Part shown: piece after piece, positions 44,093-52,739 of the stretch
Position numbering within the stretch: the stretch's first letter is position 1
How the letters are laid out: every line of letters starts with the position of its first letter
Origin: CAWKEY01 sp963848675
Lineage (GTDB): Bacteria > Pseudomonadota > Gammaproteobacteria > Methylococcales > Methylomonadaceae
NCBI GenBank assembly: GCA_963848675.1
Contig: CAWKEY010000044.1
Coordinates: 62,001 to 126,000, forward strand
Direction of reading: 5' to 3'
DNA: 64,000 bases
Translations under genes and position numbers: made by a program
Notes under the pieces: generated by a model
Databases searched by the model: none
What the model was told of the DNA's origin: nothing
The model's input: only the letters and a program-made list of their open reading frames with translations

Positions 44093-45079
44093 ATGGCAAA
44101 AAATTTACTTGAACAACTGCGTGAAATGACTGTGGTTGTTGCCGACACCGGTGATATCCAGGCCATCGAAACTTTTAAACCACGGGATGCAACCACCAAT
44201 CCATCTTTGATAACTGCAGCAGCACAAATGCCGCAATACCAAAGCATTGTTGACGACACCCTGAAAGGTGCCAGAGACACTTTAGGTAAAGCTGCATCGG
44301 CAGCCGAAGTTGTGACTTTGGCGTTCGATCGTTTGGCCGTTTCTTTCGGTCTCAAAATTCTTGAAATCATTCCTGGAAGAGTCTCGACAGAGGTTGATGC
44401 GCGTCTGTCATATGACACAGAAGCAACTATCGCCAAGGGGCGCGAGCTGATTCAGCAATATGAAGCACAAGGGGTTTCCAAAGATCGCGTGCTGATTAAA
44501 ATTGCCTCGACTTGGGAAGGTATTAAGGCGGCCGAGGTTCTTGAGAAAGAAGGCATACATTGCAACTTGACCCTGTTGTTCGGTCTGCATCAGGCGATAG
44601 CTTGCGCCGAGGGCGGCATTCAACTGATTTCACCATTCGTAGGCCGCATTCTCGACTGGTACAAGAAAGATACTGGCCGTGATTCTTATGCACCTGCAGA
44701 AGATCCTGGTGTCCTTTCAGTGACTGAGATTTATAACTATTACAAAAAGTTTGGTTATAAAACCGAAGTCATGGGTGCAAGTTTCCGTAACATTGGCGAA
44801 ATTACCGAATTGGCAGGTTCCGATCTGTTGACGATTGCGCCTTCCTTGTTAGGTGAGTTGCAGTCTACCGAAGCTGAATTGCCACGCAAATTGGATCCCA
44901 AAAAAGCGGCCAGTGCTTCTATCGAAAAAATTAGCATAGATAAAGCGACATTCGAGCGCATGCACAGCGAAAATCGGATGGCTTCAGAAAAGCTTGCTGA
45001 AGGTATCGATGGCTTCACCAAAGCACTAGAGTCTTTGGAGAAATTATTAGCTGATAGACTGGCCAGTCTGGAAGGTTAA
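44093..45079 (+). CDS. tal: Transaldolase
   Basis: 328 residues, class I aldolase fold. Transfers dihydroxyacetone units between sugar phosphates in the rearrangement half of the RuMP cycle. N-terminal DATTNPSLI block, the Schiff-base Lys in DRVLIKIASTWEG (about residue 132), and LISPFVGRILDWYKK. TalB-like length. Followed after 117 bases by fba; likely co-transcribed. Confidence 0.95.
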   Translation: MAKNLLEQLREMTVVVADTGDIQAIETFKPRDATTNPSLITAAAQMPQYQSIVDDTLKGARDTLGKAASAAEVVTLAFDRLAVSFGLKILEIIPGRVSTEVDARLSYDTEATIAKGRELIQQYEAQGVSKDRVLIKIASTWEGIKAAEVLEKEGIHCNLTLLFGLHQAIACAEGGIQLISPFVGRILDWYKKDTGRDSYAPAEDPGVLSVTEIYNYYKKFGYKTEVMGASFRNIGEITELAGSDLLTIAPSLLGELQSTEAELPRKLDPKKAASASIEKISIDKATFERMHSENRMASEKLAEGIDGFTKALESLEKLLADRLASLEG

Positions 45080-45196
45080 GAACCAAGCGCCATTCGGTTG
45101 CTCACAGCTGAATGGCGATTCTTAAATCAACCGCGAGATCCAAATTTTCAGGCTTTACCCTGGAAAAGATTTGGCTTGCCCAATCAGGATTCATTA

Positions 45197-46276
45197 ATGT
45201 CACAAAAAATTCTAGATATTGTTAAACCCGGCGTTGTAACCGGTGAAGATGTGCAAAAAGTATTTGCCATCTGCAAAGAGAAAAAATTTGCTTTGCCTGC
45301 AGTTAACGTTATCAGCACAGATACCATTAACGCGGTCTTGGAAGCCGCTGCGAAAGTAAAAGCACCTGTATTTATTCAGTTTTCTAATGGCGGTGCGCAG
45401 TTTTTCGCCGGAAAAGGTCTTAAGGTGGAAGGTCAGCAGGCTGCCATTCTAGGTGCTATTTCCGGAGCACATCACGTCCATACCCTGGCCGAGCATTATG
45501 GCGTACCTGTTATTCTGCATACTGATCATGCCGCGAAAAAACTGTTACCGTGGATTGACGGTTTGCTGGATGCGGGTGAAGCGCATTTTGCGAAAACAGG
45601 TAAACCATTATTCAGTTCCCACATGCTTGATCTTTCCGAAGAAAGCCTGGAAGAGAATATCGAAATCTGTTCAAAGTACCTCGAGCGCATGTCCAAAATG
45701 GGCATGACCCTGGAAATTGAATTAGGCGTTACCGGCGGCGAAGAAGATGGCGTCGATAACACCGACATGGATCATTCGTTGTTGTACACCCAGCCGGAAG
45801 ATGTGGCTTATGCCTACGAAAATCTGAGCAAAGTCAGTGATCGTTTTACGATTGCGGCATCATTTGGTAATGTTCATGGTGTCTACAAGCCAGGCAACGT
45901 TAAATTAACACCTTCAATTTTGGCCAATTCTCAGAAATATGTCTCTGAAAAATATAGCCTGCCGCATAACACCTTGAATTTTGTATTCCACGGTGGATCG
46001 GGTTCTACTCCCGAAGAGATTAAGGAATCCATTAGTTACGGCGTGGTCAAAATGAATATCGATACCGATACTCAATGGGCTACCTGGGCGGGTGTTATGG
46101 ATTTCTATAAGAAAAATGAAGGCTATTTGCAAGGTCAGATCGGTAACCCTGAGGGTGACGACAAGCCAAACAAAAAATACTATGATCCACGGGTTTGGCA
46201 GCGTGCCGGCCAAGTGGGCATGGTTGCACGTTTAGAGCAGGCTTTTCAGGAATTGAACGCAGTCAATACCTTGTAA
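45197..46276 (+). CDS. fba: Fructose-bisphosphate aldolase, class II
   Basis: 359 residues from ATG 45197 (MSQKILDIVKPGVV), the exact length of the E. coli FbaA type; the frame is open upstream but that part is not family-like. Zn-dependent cleavage of fructose 1,6-bisphosphate to triose phosphates. The metal and catalytic residues are in VILHTDHAAKK (about residue 107), the loop EIELGVTGGEEDGVDN, GNVHGVYKPG and FHGGSGSTPEEI. It closes the RuMP cluster before a strong terminator. Confidence 0.95.
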   Translation: MSQKILDIVKPGVVTGEDVQKVFAICKEKKFALPAVNVISTDTINAVLEAAAKVKAPVFIQFSNGGAQFFAGKGLKVEGQQAAILGAISGAHHVHTLAEHYGVPVILHTDHAAKKLLPWIDGLLDAGEAHFAKTGKPLFSSHMLDLSEESLEENIEICSKYLERMSKMGMTLEIELGVTGGEEDGVDNTDMDHSLLYTQPEDVAYAYENLSKVSDRFTIAASFGNVHGVYKPGNVKLTPSILANSQKYVSEKYSLPHNTLNFVFHGGSGSTPEEIKESISYGVVKMNIDTDTQWATWAGVMDFYKKNEGYLQGQIGNPEGDDKPNKKYYDPRVWQRAGQVGMVARLEQAFQELNAVNTL

Positions 46277-46298
46277 GCTTTATTTACGCAAAATAGAA

Positions 46299-46336
46299 AA
46301 GGCCCATGCAACTTCCATTGCATGGGCCTTTTTTTG
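46299..46336 (+). terminator. Strong intrinsic terminator after fba
   Basis: A 13-base perfect stem AAGGCCCATGCAA, loop CTTCCA and its complement, running into a T tract. It ends the tal-fba transcript. Confidence 0.93.
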
Positions 46337-46460
46337 TCTGAAAGTACCGGTCTGTCAGTACATTCAGTTTGGCCGCACTATTCACCCACCATAGCGGTGT
46401 AGCGTATTGATCATTAGAGAGCAATAACCTATACCTTTTTAGAAAGCGAGTGCCTTGGCC

Positions 46461-47111
46461 TCAGTGCAACTGTTGATAATACAGAGCAAGCTCCTGAATT
46501 TCAGCTTCACTCAGTTGCTGGCTTAATAGGCGCATACGGCTGTATACATCATTATGACGAGCACCGCTTTTATAAGCGCTGAGCGTTTCAACAAAATACT
46601 CTGCTTGTTGCCCCGCTAAAGCCGGTATATCCATCTTTTCGCCTCGGCCGTTTGAGCCATGGCAGACAAAACAGGGGGGTAGTGTGCGTTTACCGTCCCC
46701 TTTGGTCACCAGCTGTTCAGCGATATTCAAATCCTGCTTTGTAGACGTCTTCAGCGCAGCCGGCAAAGAGCCAAACCAGGCTGCGATATCGGCCATGTCC
46801 TGGTCACTTAGGCCGGTTGCGGCCGCAGTCATGATGCTGTGCGCGCGGCTGCCATCTTTGTAATCCTGCAATTGTTTGTAAGTGTAGGTGGGCAGTTGCC
46901 CTGCGAGCGATGGGAAATTGGGCATTTGACTGACGCCTTGTTCACCATGGCAGGCAGCGCAACTGGCAGCCAGTTCCTTGCCATGAGCGCTATTGCCTTT
47001 TTTGACAAAATTCAGCTGTTCAGGCGTCCACGCCACTTTTGATGCCGGTTCGGCATGGGCAAGGCCTGTTGATAACAGGCCAAACAATGCCAGTTGAATC
47101 ATTCTATTCAT
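46461..47111 (-). CDS. Di-heme cytochrome c (c4-like)
   Basis: 216 residues from ATG 47111 with a signal peptide (MNRMIQLALFGLLSTGLAHA). Two c-type heme sites, SCAACHGEQG (about residue 53) and CFVCHGSNGRG (about 145), each in a cytochrome c fold with methionines further on (GSRAHSIMTAAA; NDVYSRMRLLS). This is the c4 pattern: a periplasmic di-heme protein. It lies immediately downstream of the oxidase subunit I gene (2-base separation), so it is likely the electron donor to that oxidase. Confidence 0.9.
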   Translation of the reverse strand: MNRMIQLALFGLLSTGLAHAEPASKVAWTPEQLNFVKKGNSAHGKELAASCAACHGEQGVSQMPNFPSLAGQLPTYTYKQLQDYKDGSRAHSIMTAAATGLSDQDMADIAAWFGSLPAALKTSTKQDLNIAEQLVTKGDGKRTLPPCFVCHGSNGRGEKMDIPALAGQQAEYFVETLSAYKSGARHNDVYSRMRLLSQQLSEAEIQELALYYQQLH

Positions 47112-47113
47112 GA

Positions 47114-48739
47114 TCAATATCCCCATCCGCTTGAACCGAAAGTTTTTATAAAAAAGAACTGCAAAATTGGATAACCGAAACTGATCGCCATAAGGCCGGC
47201 AATGACCTTGTTCCAGAGACTAAATCCATTCAGAAACTCGGGCACAGTTTCTACCGGATGAATCGGTTCGGCATACTCGACCTCACCGGTATAGACGGTG
47301 TCATCCTGAGCTAATTGGGTCTTGACCAGGTTGTAGATGAACAGGCAGGCTGAAGCCAGCATGATCATGCCGCCAAAAATCATTGCCAGTTCATAGGGGT
47401 CCCATGCCAAGGTCAGGACACTGTTATATTCAACACCGGAAATGCGTCTGGGCTGTCCCAGCAAGCCCAGGATATGCCAGGGTGTTGTCAGTATGGTCAT
47501 GCCGATAAACCATAACCAGAGTTGCAGCTGCGCCATTTTTTGTGAAAATAATGGTCTGCTGGTGAGTATGGGCCAAAAGTAATAGGCAATCGCAAAATAC
47601 ATGATGACGACGGTGCCGGCAAAAATCAGATGAAAATGTCCGGGAACCCAGGCGGTATTGTGGATCATGGCATTCATCGCGTAACTGGCGTTAACCAGAC
47701 CGCCGAAGCCGCCCAGTATCAACATCAATAAAGCCAGAATAATGGATAGAACCATGGTGTTTTGCCAGGGCAGGGTGCCAATCCAGCCGAACAAGCCTTT
47801 GCCGCCGCGCAATCTGCCGGCAATTTCCAGCGAGGCAATCACCGTAAAGCCGGTGATAAATGTCGGCAGGGTCACCACGAAAGTGCCGAAGCCATGCAAT
47901 AATTTCCAGCCATGGTTTTGTTCGGGATCCATGTACAGATGATGAAATCCGATCGGCAAACCGAATACGATAATAACAATGAAAGCCGCTCTGGCCATTT
48001 CATCGCTGAAAAGATAGCCGCCGGCTTGCTTGGGCACAAATACATAAAATGCGATATAGGCAGGTATCAGCCAGAAGTAAACAATCGGATGTAATGTCCA
48101 GGCAAACAGTGTGCGCGCCAAACCAGGGTCGATGGTGTCCATCCAGCCCAATGCCAGAGGGATCAGTTGAAACAGAACTTCGATGGCAACGCCGGCGCTG
48201 GTCCACAGCCACAAGATGGCATTACCCGTGGTTGCAAACATGGCCAGCGGCACGGGTTTGCCCGGGTTGGCCTGTTTCCATTGCCGCATCATCACGATCA
48301 TGATCACGCACCACAGCCATGAGCCGACGATTAACAAGGTCGCGCCCACATAGAATAGCCAATGGGCCTGTAATGGCGGGTAAAAGGTGTAAAGCACCGA
48401 GGCATTGCCAGTCAGCAAGGGTAATGCCGCGAGCACGGTGCCGAACAGGGATGTGCCAAATCCGGCCCAAGCCAGAGGCAAATTCCATACCGGTTGTTTC
48501 AGGCTGGTGGTGGCGATGTAATAACCAAAACCCATGATAAAAAAGGTGGTCAAGACAAAAGCCATCAAGACGCCGTGGGTACTGACCGAGGCAAAATACA
48601 CCGCTGGTGATTCCAGTGCCGGTAAAAAGCCGCTGCGTTCCAGAACCTGGTATTCACCCATAAAGCAGGCGAGGATGAATGCGCCAAAAGCCACCCAAAG
48701 ATGGTAAAGAGTCAGTTTTTTTTCTGCCGCATCATTCAT
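47114..48739 (-). CDS. Cytochrome c oxidase subunit I, ba3-like (B family)
   Basis: 541 residues from ATG 48739. Heme-copper oxidase core with about 13-14 membrane segments. Heme a/b and Cu-B ligands can be placed: STHGVLMAF (low-spin His), WTLHPIVYFWLIPAY (with the His-Tyr pair of the active site), FGLPIGFHHLYMDPEQ (Cu-B His pair) and VPGHFHLIFAG (heme His pair). The short HPIVYFWL region and lack of D-channel signature suit the ba3/B type. It overlaps subunit II by 8 bases. Confidence 0.9.
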   Translation of the reverse strand: MNDAAEKKLTLYHLWVAFGAFILACFMGEYQVLERSGFLPALESPAVYFASVSTHGVLMAFVLTTFFIMGFGYYIATTSLKQPVWNLPLAWAGFGTSLFGTVLAALPLLTGNASVLYTFYPPLQAHWLFYVGATLLIVGSWLWCVIMIVMMRQWKQANPGKPVPLAMFATTGNAILWLWTSAGVAIEVLFQLIPLALGWMDTIDPGLARTLFAWTLHPIVYFWLIPAYIAFYVFVPKQAGGYLFSDEMARAAFIVIIVFGLPIGFHHLYMDPEQNHGWKLLHGFGTFVVTLPTFITGFTVIASLEIAGRLRGGKGLFGWIGTLPWQNTMVLSIILALLMLILGGFGGLVNASYAMNAMIHNTAWVPGHFHLIFAGTVVIMYFAIAYYFWPILTSRPLFSQKMAQLQLWLWFIGMTILTTPWHILGLLGQPRRISGVEYNSVLTLAWDPYELAMIFGGMIMLASACLFIYNLVKTQLAQDDTVYTGEVEYAEPIHPVETVPEFLNGFSLWNKVIAGLMAISFGYPILQFFFIKTFGSSGWGY

Positions 48740-49265
48740 GAGTAGCGTCTCCTTTAGCAGTGTTTGTTTCGGGTGCAAGCCAGTGTTCTTTGGCAACGAC
48801 GCTGATATTGCTCCACATGTGATCATGCCCCATGCCGCAGTATTCATTACACAACAACGGGTATTCGCCCGGTTTGGGCAAGGTGGTAGTCAGTTGCGAG
48901 ACGTAACCGGGTACAATCATGGTGCTCAAGTTGGTCATTGGCATGTGGACTCCGTGCAGAACATCCATGCTGACCCAGCGGAAAGTTAAAGGGGTATCGG
49001 CGGGTACGGTGATCTTTTTGGGGAAAAAACCATAGCGCCCGGCTACCATTCTGACAGTCACTTTGCCGTTGCCGTCGACCTGAACGCCCAGCTTGTCTTC
49101 GGCAAATTCCTCGCTCAGATGCAGGCTCGCAGAATCAATGGTTTCGACATTGCTGGGCGCGTGAATGCCGTGAAATACTGCATTGATCATGATAATGCCG
49201 ACAAACAGACCGGCTATGCCTATGGCTACATAGGCCCATTTCTTTTCTAGGGGATCGATATGCAT
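48732..49265 (-). CDS. Cytochrome c oxidase subunit II, ba3-like
   Basis: 177 residues. One N-terminal membrane anchor (about 13-30), then a cupredoxin domain with the Cu-A site: His in DVLHGVHMP and the loop LLCNEYCGMGHDHMWSNI (two Cys, His, Met). It takes electrons from cytochrome c. Short, as expected for ba3 oxidases with a single membrane helix. Upstream of subunit I in a three-subunit operon that continues into a cytochrome c. Confidence 0.9.
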   Translation of the reverse strand: MHIDPLEKKWAYVAIGIAGLFVGIIMINAVFHGIHAPSNVETIDSASLHLSEEFAEDKLGVQVDGNGKVTVRMVAGRYGFFPKKITVPADTPLTFRWVSMDVLHGVHMPMTNLSTMIVPGYVSQLTTTLPKPGEYPLLCNEYCGMGHDHMWSNISVVAKEHWLAPETNTAKGDATHE

Positions 49266-49275
49266 GATTTTCTCC

Positions 49276-49428
49276 CTAGCCTATGGCGCCGCGAGGCAGA
49301 AACACCCCGTAATAGATGAACAGCCAGGCTGCAACCATGCTTAATCCTACAATGAGGGTCAGTGCCCAAGTGCCGATGGGAGGGCTGTGGATGATTTTTT
49401 GACGTTCTTCTTCGCTTAGTTCATTCAT
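49276..49428 (-). CDS. Small oxidase subunit (IIa-like)
   Basis: 50 residues from ATG 49428, just behind GAGGAAGAT. One membrane segment (about 21-42) with a charged N-terminus (MNELSEEERQKI). ba3 oxidases have a tiny subunit IIa, and the position directly ahead of subunit II supports that role. The match rests on size, topology and context rather than on motifs. Confidence 0.6.
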   Translation of the reverse strand: MNELSEEERQKIIHSPPIGTWALTLIVGLSMVAAWLFIYYGVFLPRGAIG

Positions 49429-49790
49429 ATCTTCCTCTTGTTTTTCGTATGGTTTTTTAAAATTATTATTAATGAGCTGTGCAAGAACAAACATTGGAGT
49501 GCCAATCTTAGTCAGCCACGCTGGATGTTATGCGCATCATTATGATTTATAAGAATAATATCTGCTGCTGTGGCAAGTGAGTCCAGACATTGAAAAAATA
49601 CTCAGGCAATCGAAGTTCAGGTTTTTTTGAGCATCAAATGGCGGCTAATTTACCTACAAAGTGCAGGGTAAGTCAATGCATTTAGGTTATTGATAAATCA
49701 ACAATTATCGAATGAGATTGCAAACTGTAAAAGCCGGTGAATTCAATTTATAATGACCGGTCAATTTAACAGACCAGGCGAGAGAACATT
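49429..49790. other. Divergent intergenic region between oxidase and proA
   Basis: No gene in 362 bases. For proA a -10 TATAAT (49749-49754) with a weak -35 TGTAAA (49726-49731, spacing 17) is visible about 40 bases before its start. The oxidase promoter on the other side is not clear. Confidence 0.55.
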
Positions 49791-51047
49791 TTGGACATCA
49801 CGGAATACATGAATAGTCTAGGCCTCAAGGCCAGGGCGGCCGGGAGAGCAATCAGCCGGGCCGACACGGGTAAAAAAAATCTGGCCTTGCTGAAAATTGC
49901 TGAAGCACTTGCTGACAATCAAGACCAGCTGGTTTCGGAAAACCGCAAGGATTTGGAGGCAGGCAGAAAAAATGGTCTGGATCCGGCCTTGCTGGATCGC
50001 CTGGAATTAAAGCCGGCCGGCATTCAGGCGATGATTGAAGGCTTGCAACAGGTTGCAGCCTTGCCGGATCCGGTCGGCGAGATCACTGACTTGAATTATC
50101 GGCCCAGCGGCATCCAGGTAGGGCAGATGCGCGTGCCTTTGGGGGTAATCGGTATTATTTACGAATCCCGCCCCAATGTAACGGTTGATGCGGCGGCCTT
50201 ATGTCTTAAATCCGGCAATGCCTGTATTTTACGCGGCGGCTCAGAAGCCATTCATTCCAATCAGGCGATTGCCGCGTGCATTGCTACAGGCCTGGAAGCA
50301 GCCGGTTTGCCGGTGGAGGCCGTGCAGATTGTCGCTACAACCGATCGCGCGGCAGTGGGGGCGTTGATTACCCTGGATCAATACGTTGATGTCATCGTGC
50401 CGCGCGGCGGCAAAGGCCTGATTGCGCGGATTTCCAAAGAGGCGACGATTCCGGTGATCAAGCATCTGGACGGCATCTGCCACGTTTACATCGATGACAA
50501 AGCCGACATCGACAAGGCCGTTGCCATTGCCGTCAATGCCAAAACACATCGTTATGGCGTATGCAATGCCATGGAAACCCTGCTGGTTGCTGAAGGCATC
50601 GCTGCCCGTGTATTACCGGCGCTGGCCGAAAAATACCTTGAAAAGGGCGTTGAGCTGCGCGGCTGTGCAAAAACCTGCTCTTTGATTCCACAATGCAATA
50701 GAGCCACCGAAGCAGATTGGGGCACGGAATATCTGGCGCCGATTTTATCGATTAAAATCGTTGCCGGGCTGGAGGAAGCGATGGAGCACATCAATCAGTA
50801 CAGTTCCGCCCATACTGAAGCAATTGTCACTGAAGATTACACCCGGGCCAGACGCTTTTTGCGGGAAGTGGATTCCAGTTCGGTCATGGTGAATGCCTCG
50901 ACCCGTTTTGCCGATGGTTTTGAATACGGTTTGGGCGCTGAAATCGGTATTAGTACCGACAAACTTCATGCGCGCGGCCCGGTCGGTTTAAAAGGGCTGA
51001 CGTCCTTAAAATATATCGTTTTGGGTGACGGGCATATCCGGCAATAG
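49791..51047 (+). CDS. proA: Gamma-glutamyl phosphate reductase
   Basis: 418 residues from TTG 49791 (an ATG at 49809 would shorten it by six). It reduces glutamyl 5-phosphate to the semialdehyde in proline synthesis. Aldehyde-dehydrogenase fold with the catalytic Cys in YGVCNAMETLL (about residue 257), GVIGIIYESRPNVTVDAA, and LKSGNACILRGG. Stop is adjacent to the nadD start, so the two are coupled. Confidence 0.95.
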   Translation: MDITEYMNSLGLKARAAGRAISRADTGKKNLALLKIAEALADNQDQLVSENRKDLEAGRKNGLDPALLDRLELKPAGIQAMIEGLQQVAALPDPVGEITDLNYRPSGIQVGQMRVPLGVIGIIYESRPNVTVDAAALCLKSGNACILRGGSEAIHSNQAIAACIATGLEAAGLPVEAVQIVATTDRAAVGALITLDQYVDVIVPRGGKGLIARISKEATIPVIKHLDGICHVYIDDKADIDKAVAIAVNAKTHRYGVCNAMETLLVAEGIAARVLPALAEKYLEKGVELRGCAKTCSLIPQCNRATEADWGTEYLAPILSIKIVAGLEEAMEHINQYSSAHTEAIVTEDYTRARRFLREVDSSSVMVNASTRFADGFEYGLGAEIGISTDKLHARGPVGLKGLTSLKYIVLGDGHIRQ

Positions 51048-51671
51048 ATGATAGGCATTTTCGGCGGTACGTTTAACCCGGTTCATTACGGGCATTTACG
51101 CTCAGCGCTTGAAGTCAAGGATGTTTTCGGGCTGGATGAAGTCCGCTTGATGCCTTGCTTTCAGCCGCCCCATCGAGAACAACCCTCGGTAACGGCTTCA
51201 ATGCGTCTACAGATGCTGGAGCTGGCCATAAAAAACCGGCCTGGGCTGAAAATTGATACCCGGGAACTGGACAGGCAAGGTCCCTCCTATATGGTGGATA
51301 CGCTGGAATCCTTGCGCCGGGAATTTCCTGATCAACCTTTGCTGTTGTTTATCGGCGCCGATGCCTTCGAGCATTTAACGGCCTGGCACCAATGGCAGCA
51401 GTTATTCAATTACGCACACATTGTGGTCATGACGCGTCCAGGCTATCAAGCCCAAGATCTTGATGATTTTTTTAAGCCCCGGCTAACGGCTGATAAACAG
51501 GATTTGGCAGAGCAGCCGGCAGGAAAGTTATTCTTTCAAGCCGTTACCCAGCTTGATATTTCAGCCACGGCAATCAGAAAACTCATAGCCGAACATCAAA
51601 ATCCGGGTTTTTTATTGCCCGATGCCGTTATCGATTACATAAAGCAACATTCGCTTTACCAGAAACATTAA
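51048..51671 (+). CDS. nadD: Nicotinate-nucleotide adenylyltransferase
   Basis: 207 residues. Makes nicotinate adenine dinucleotide from the mononucleotide and ATP for NAD synthesis. GIFGGTFNPVHYGHLR carries the T/HxGH motif, MPCFQPPHR the substrate loop, and ISATAIRKLI the second nucleotidyltransferase motif. The ATG follows directly on the proA stop. The order proA-nadD-rsfS is common in gammaproteobacteria. Confidence 0.95.
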   Translation: MIGIFGGTFNPVHYGHLRSALEVKDVFGLDEVRLMPCFQPPHREQPSVTASMRLQMLELAIKNRPGLKIDTRELDRQGPSYMVDTLESLRREFPDQPLLLFIGADAFEHLTAWHQWQQLFNYAHIVVMTRPGYQAQDLDDFFKPRLTADKQDLAEQPAGKLFFQAVTQLDISATAIRKLIAEHQNPGFLLPDAVIDYIKQHSLYQKH

Positions 51672-51694
51672 TTTCAAACACAATAGGAACTTGA

Positions 51695-52048
51695 ATGCAA
51701 ACAGATGAGTTATTGAAAATTGTCCAGACCGTTTTGGACGATCGCAAAGGCCAATACATCACCACACTTGATGTGCGTGGCAAAACCAGTTTTACCGATT
51801 ATATGGTGGTAGCGACCGGCACGTCTGATCGTCATATTAAATCGTTATGCGACTATGTCGCGGAAAAAGCCAAGGAAAGCGGTTTCACGCCTTTGGGTAT
51901 AGAAGGTGATCTGGGCTCGGACTGGGTGTTGCTGGATCTGGGTGATGTTATTGTGCATGTGATGACGGCACAAGCGCGTGAGTTTTATCAGCTGGAAAAA
52001 TTATGGTCGGTTGATCACGCCAAAGAAGTTACTCAGCAAGCGGGTTAA
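51695..52048 (+). CDS. rsfS: Ribosomal silencing factor RsfS
   Basis: 117 residues of the Iojap/RsfS family: DDRKGQYITTLDVRGKTSFTDYMVVATGTSDRHIK, split by the conserved KTSFTDYMV, then GIEGDLGSDWVLLDLGDVIVHVM. It binds ribosomal protein L14 and blocks subunit joining in starvation. 23 bases after nadD, the same transcript. Confidence 0.94.
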   Translation: MQTDELLKIVQTVLDDRKGQYITTLDVRGKTSFTDYMVVATGTSDRHIKSLCDYVAEKAKESGFTPLGIEGDLGSDWVLLDLGDVIVHVMTAQAREFYQLEKLWSVDHAKEVTQQAG

Positions 52049-52056
52049 GCGCAAGA

Positions 52057-52097
52057 CACAAGGTGCAAGCTTAAAAAACCTGAACCTTGTGATTTTT
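52057..52097 (+). terminator. Intrinsic terminator after rsfS
   Basis: CACAAGGT pairs with ACCTTGTG across a 19-base loop and is followed by ATTTTT. A modest stem, but placed just after the end of the proA-nadD-rsfS transcript. Confidence 0.6.
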
Positions 52098-52100
52098 AAA

Positions 52101-52682
52101 TCAGATTTCTTTATGGCTGGAGCTTAAAGCAGGCATTGAACGGGCAATCTTGACAATCGCCAAACCCATAAGCGCATAGATCAAAGCCGCAGTGGCGTAA
52201 ACAGGATAATATTGAATGACCCCCGAGGCATATTGAGTCCACGATACGTCCGTATAACGGCCAGACAACAGGTAGAAACTGCCGTTTGAAATAGCAAACG
52301 CCACTGTGGTAGCCAGTGCCGCCAGGCCAAAAGTCTTGAGCAGTTCGGAGGCGTTCAGGGTTTTGAATCTTTTGCAGTAGCGCCCTGCAAACCACATTGC
52401 CGCATAGGTCGGAATCAGGAAGACATACGCGGCGGATATGCAAAAATCGCTGACGTTAAACTGGGTAATCGCTACATAATCAATAACACCCGCCTCAAGC
52501 AATAAAAAAGCAAAAAACCAAAGGCTGCTAATACCCATGCCCGCTAGAAAAAATACCGCCAGTGATGCATCCGGCAATGACAAGGCATCGCCAAAATGAT
52601 GCAGGCGCGTGAGCGCCATGACTGCGACCAAGGCAGTAATGAGTAATTGGTTGGCTGACAACCATTGCTTGATGTTGATCAT
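52101..52682 (-). CDS. Multi-span membrane protein downstream of btuB, unknown
   Basis: 193 residues from ATG 52682 (MINIKQWLSA); the frame is open to 52724. Five to six hydrophobic segments with short loops and no enzyme motif. It ends in the cytoplasm with a basic/Ser-rich tail. It starts 57 bases behind the cobalamin receptor gene and is therefore probably under the same riboswitch, which suggests a part in cobalamin or cobalt handling. I cannot assign a family. Confidence 0.65.
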   Translation of the reverse strand: MINIKQWLSANQLLITALVAVMALTRLHHFGDALSLPDASLAVFFLAGMGISSLWFFAFLLLEAGVIDYVAITQFNVSDFCISAAYVFLIPTYAAMWFAGRYCKRFKTLNASELLKTFGLAALATTVAFAISNGSFYLLSGRYTDVSWTQYASGVIQYYPVYATAALIYALMGLAIVKIARSMPALSSSHKEI

Positions 52683-52739
52683 ACGTGCTCCAAAGATAAA
52701 TGAGTGGCTTAACAGTGCAGCCATCCCTGGCTATTGTAT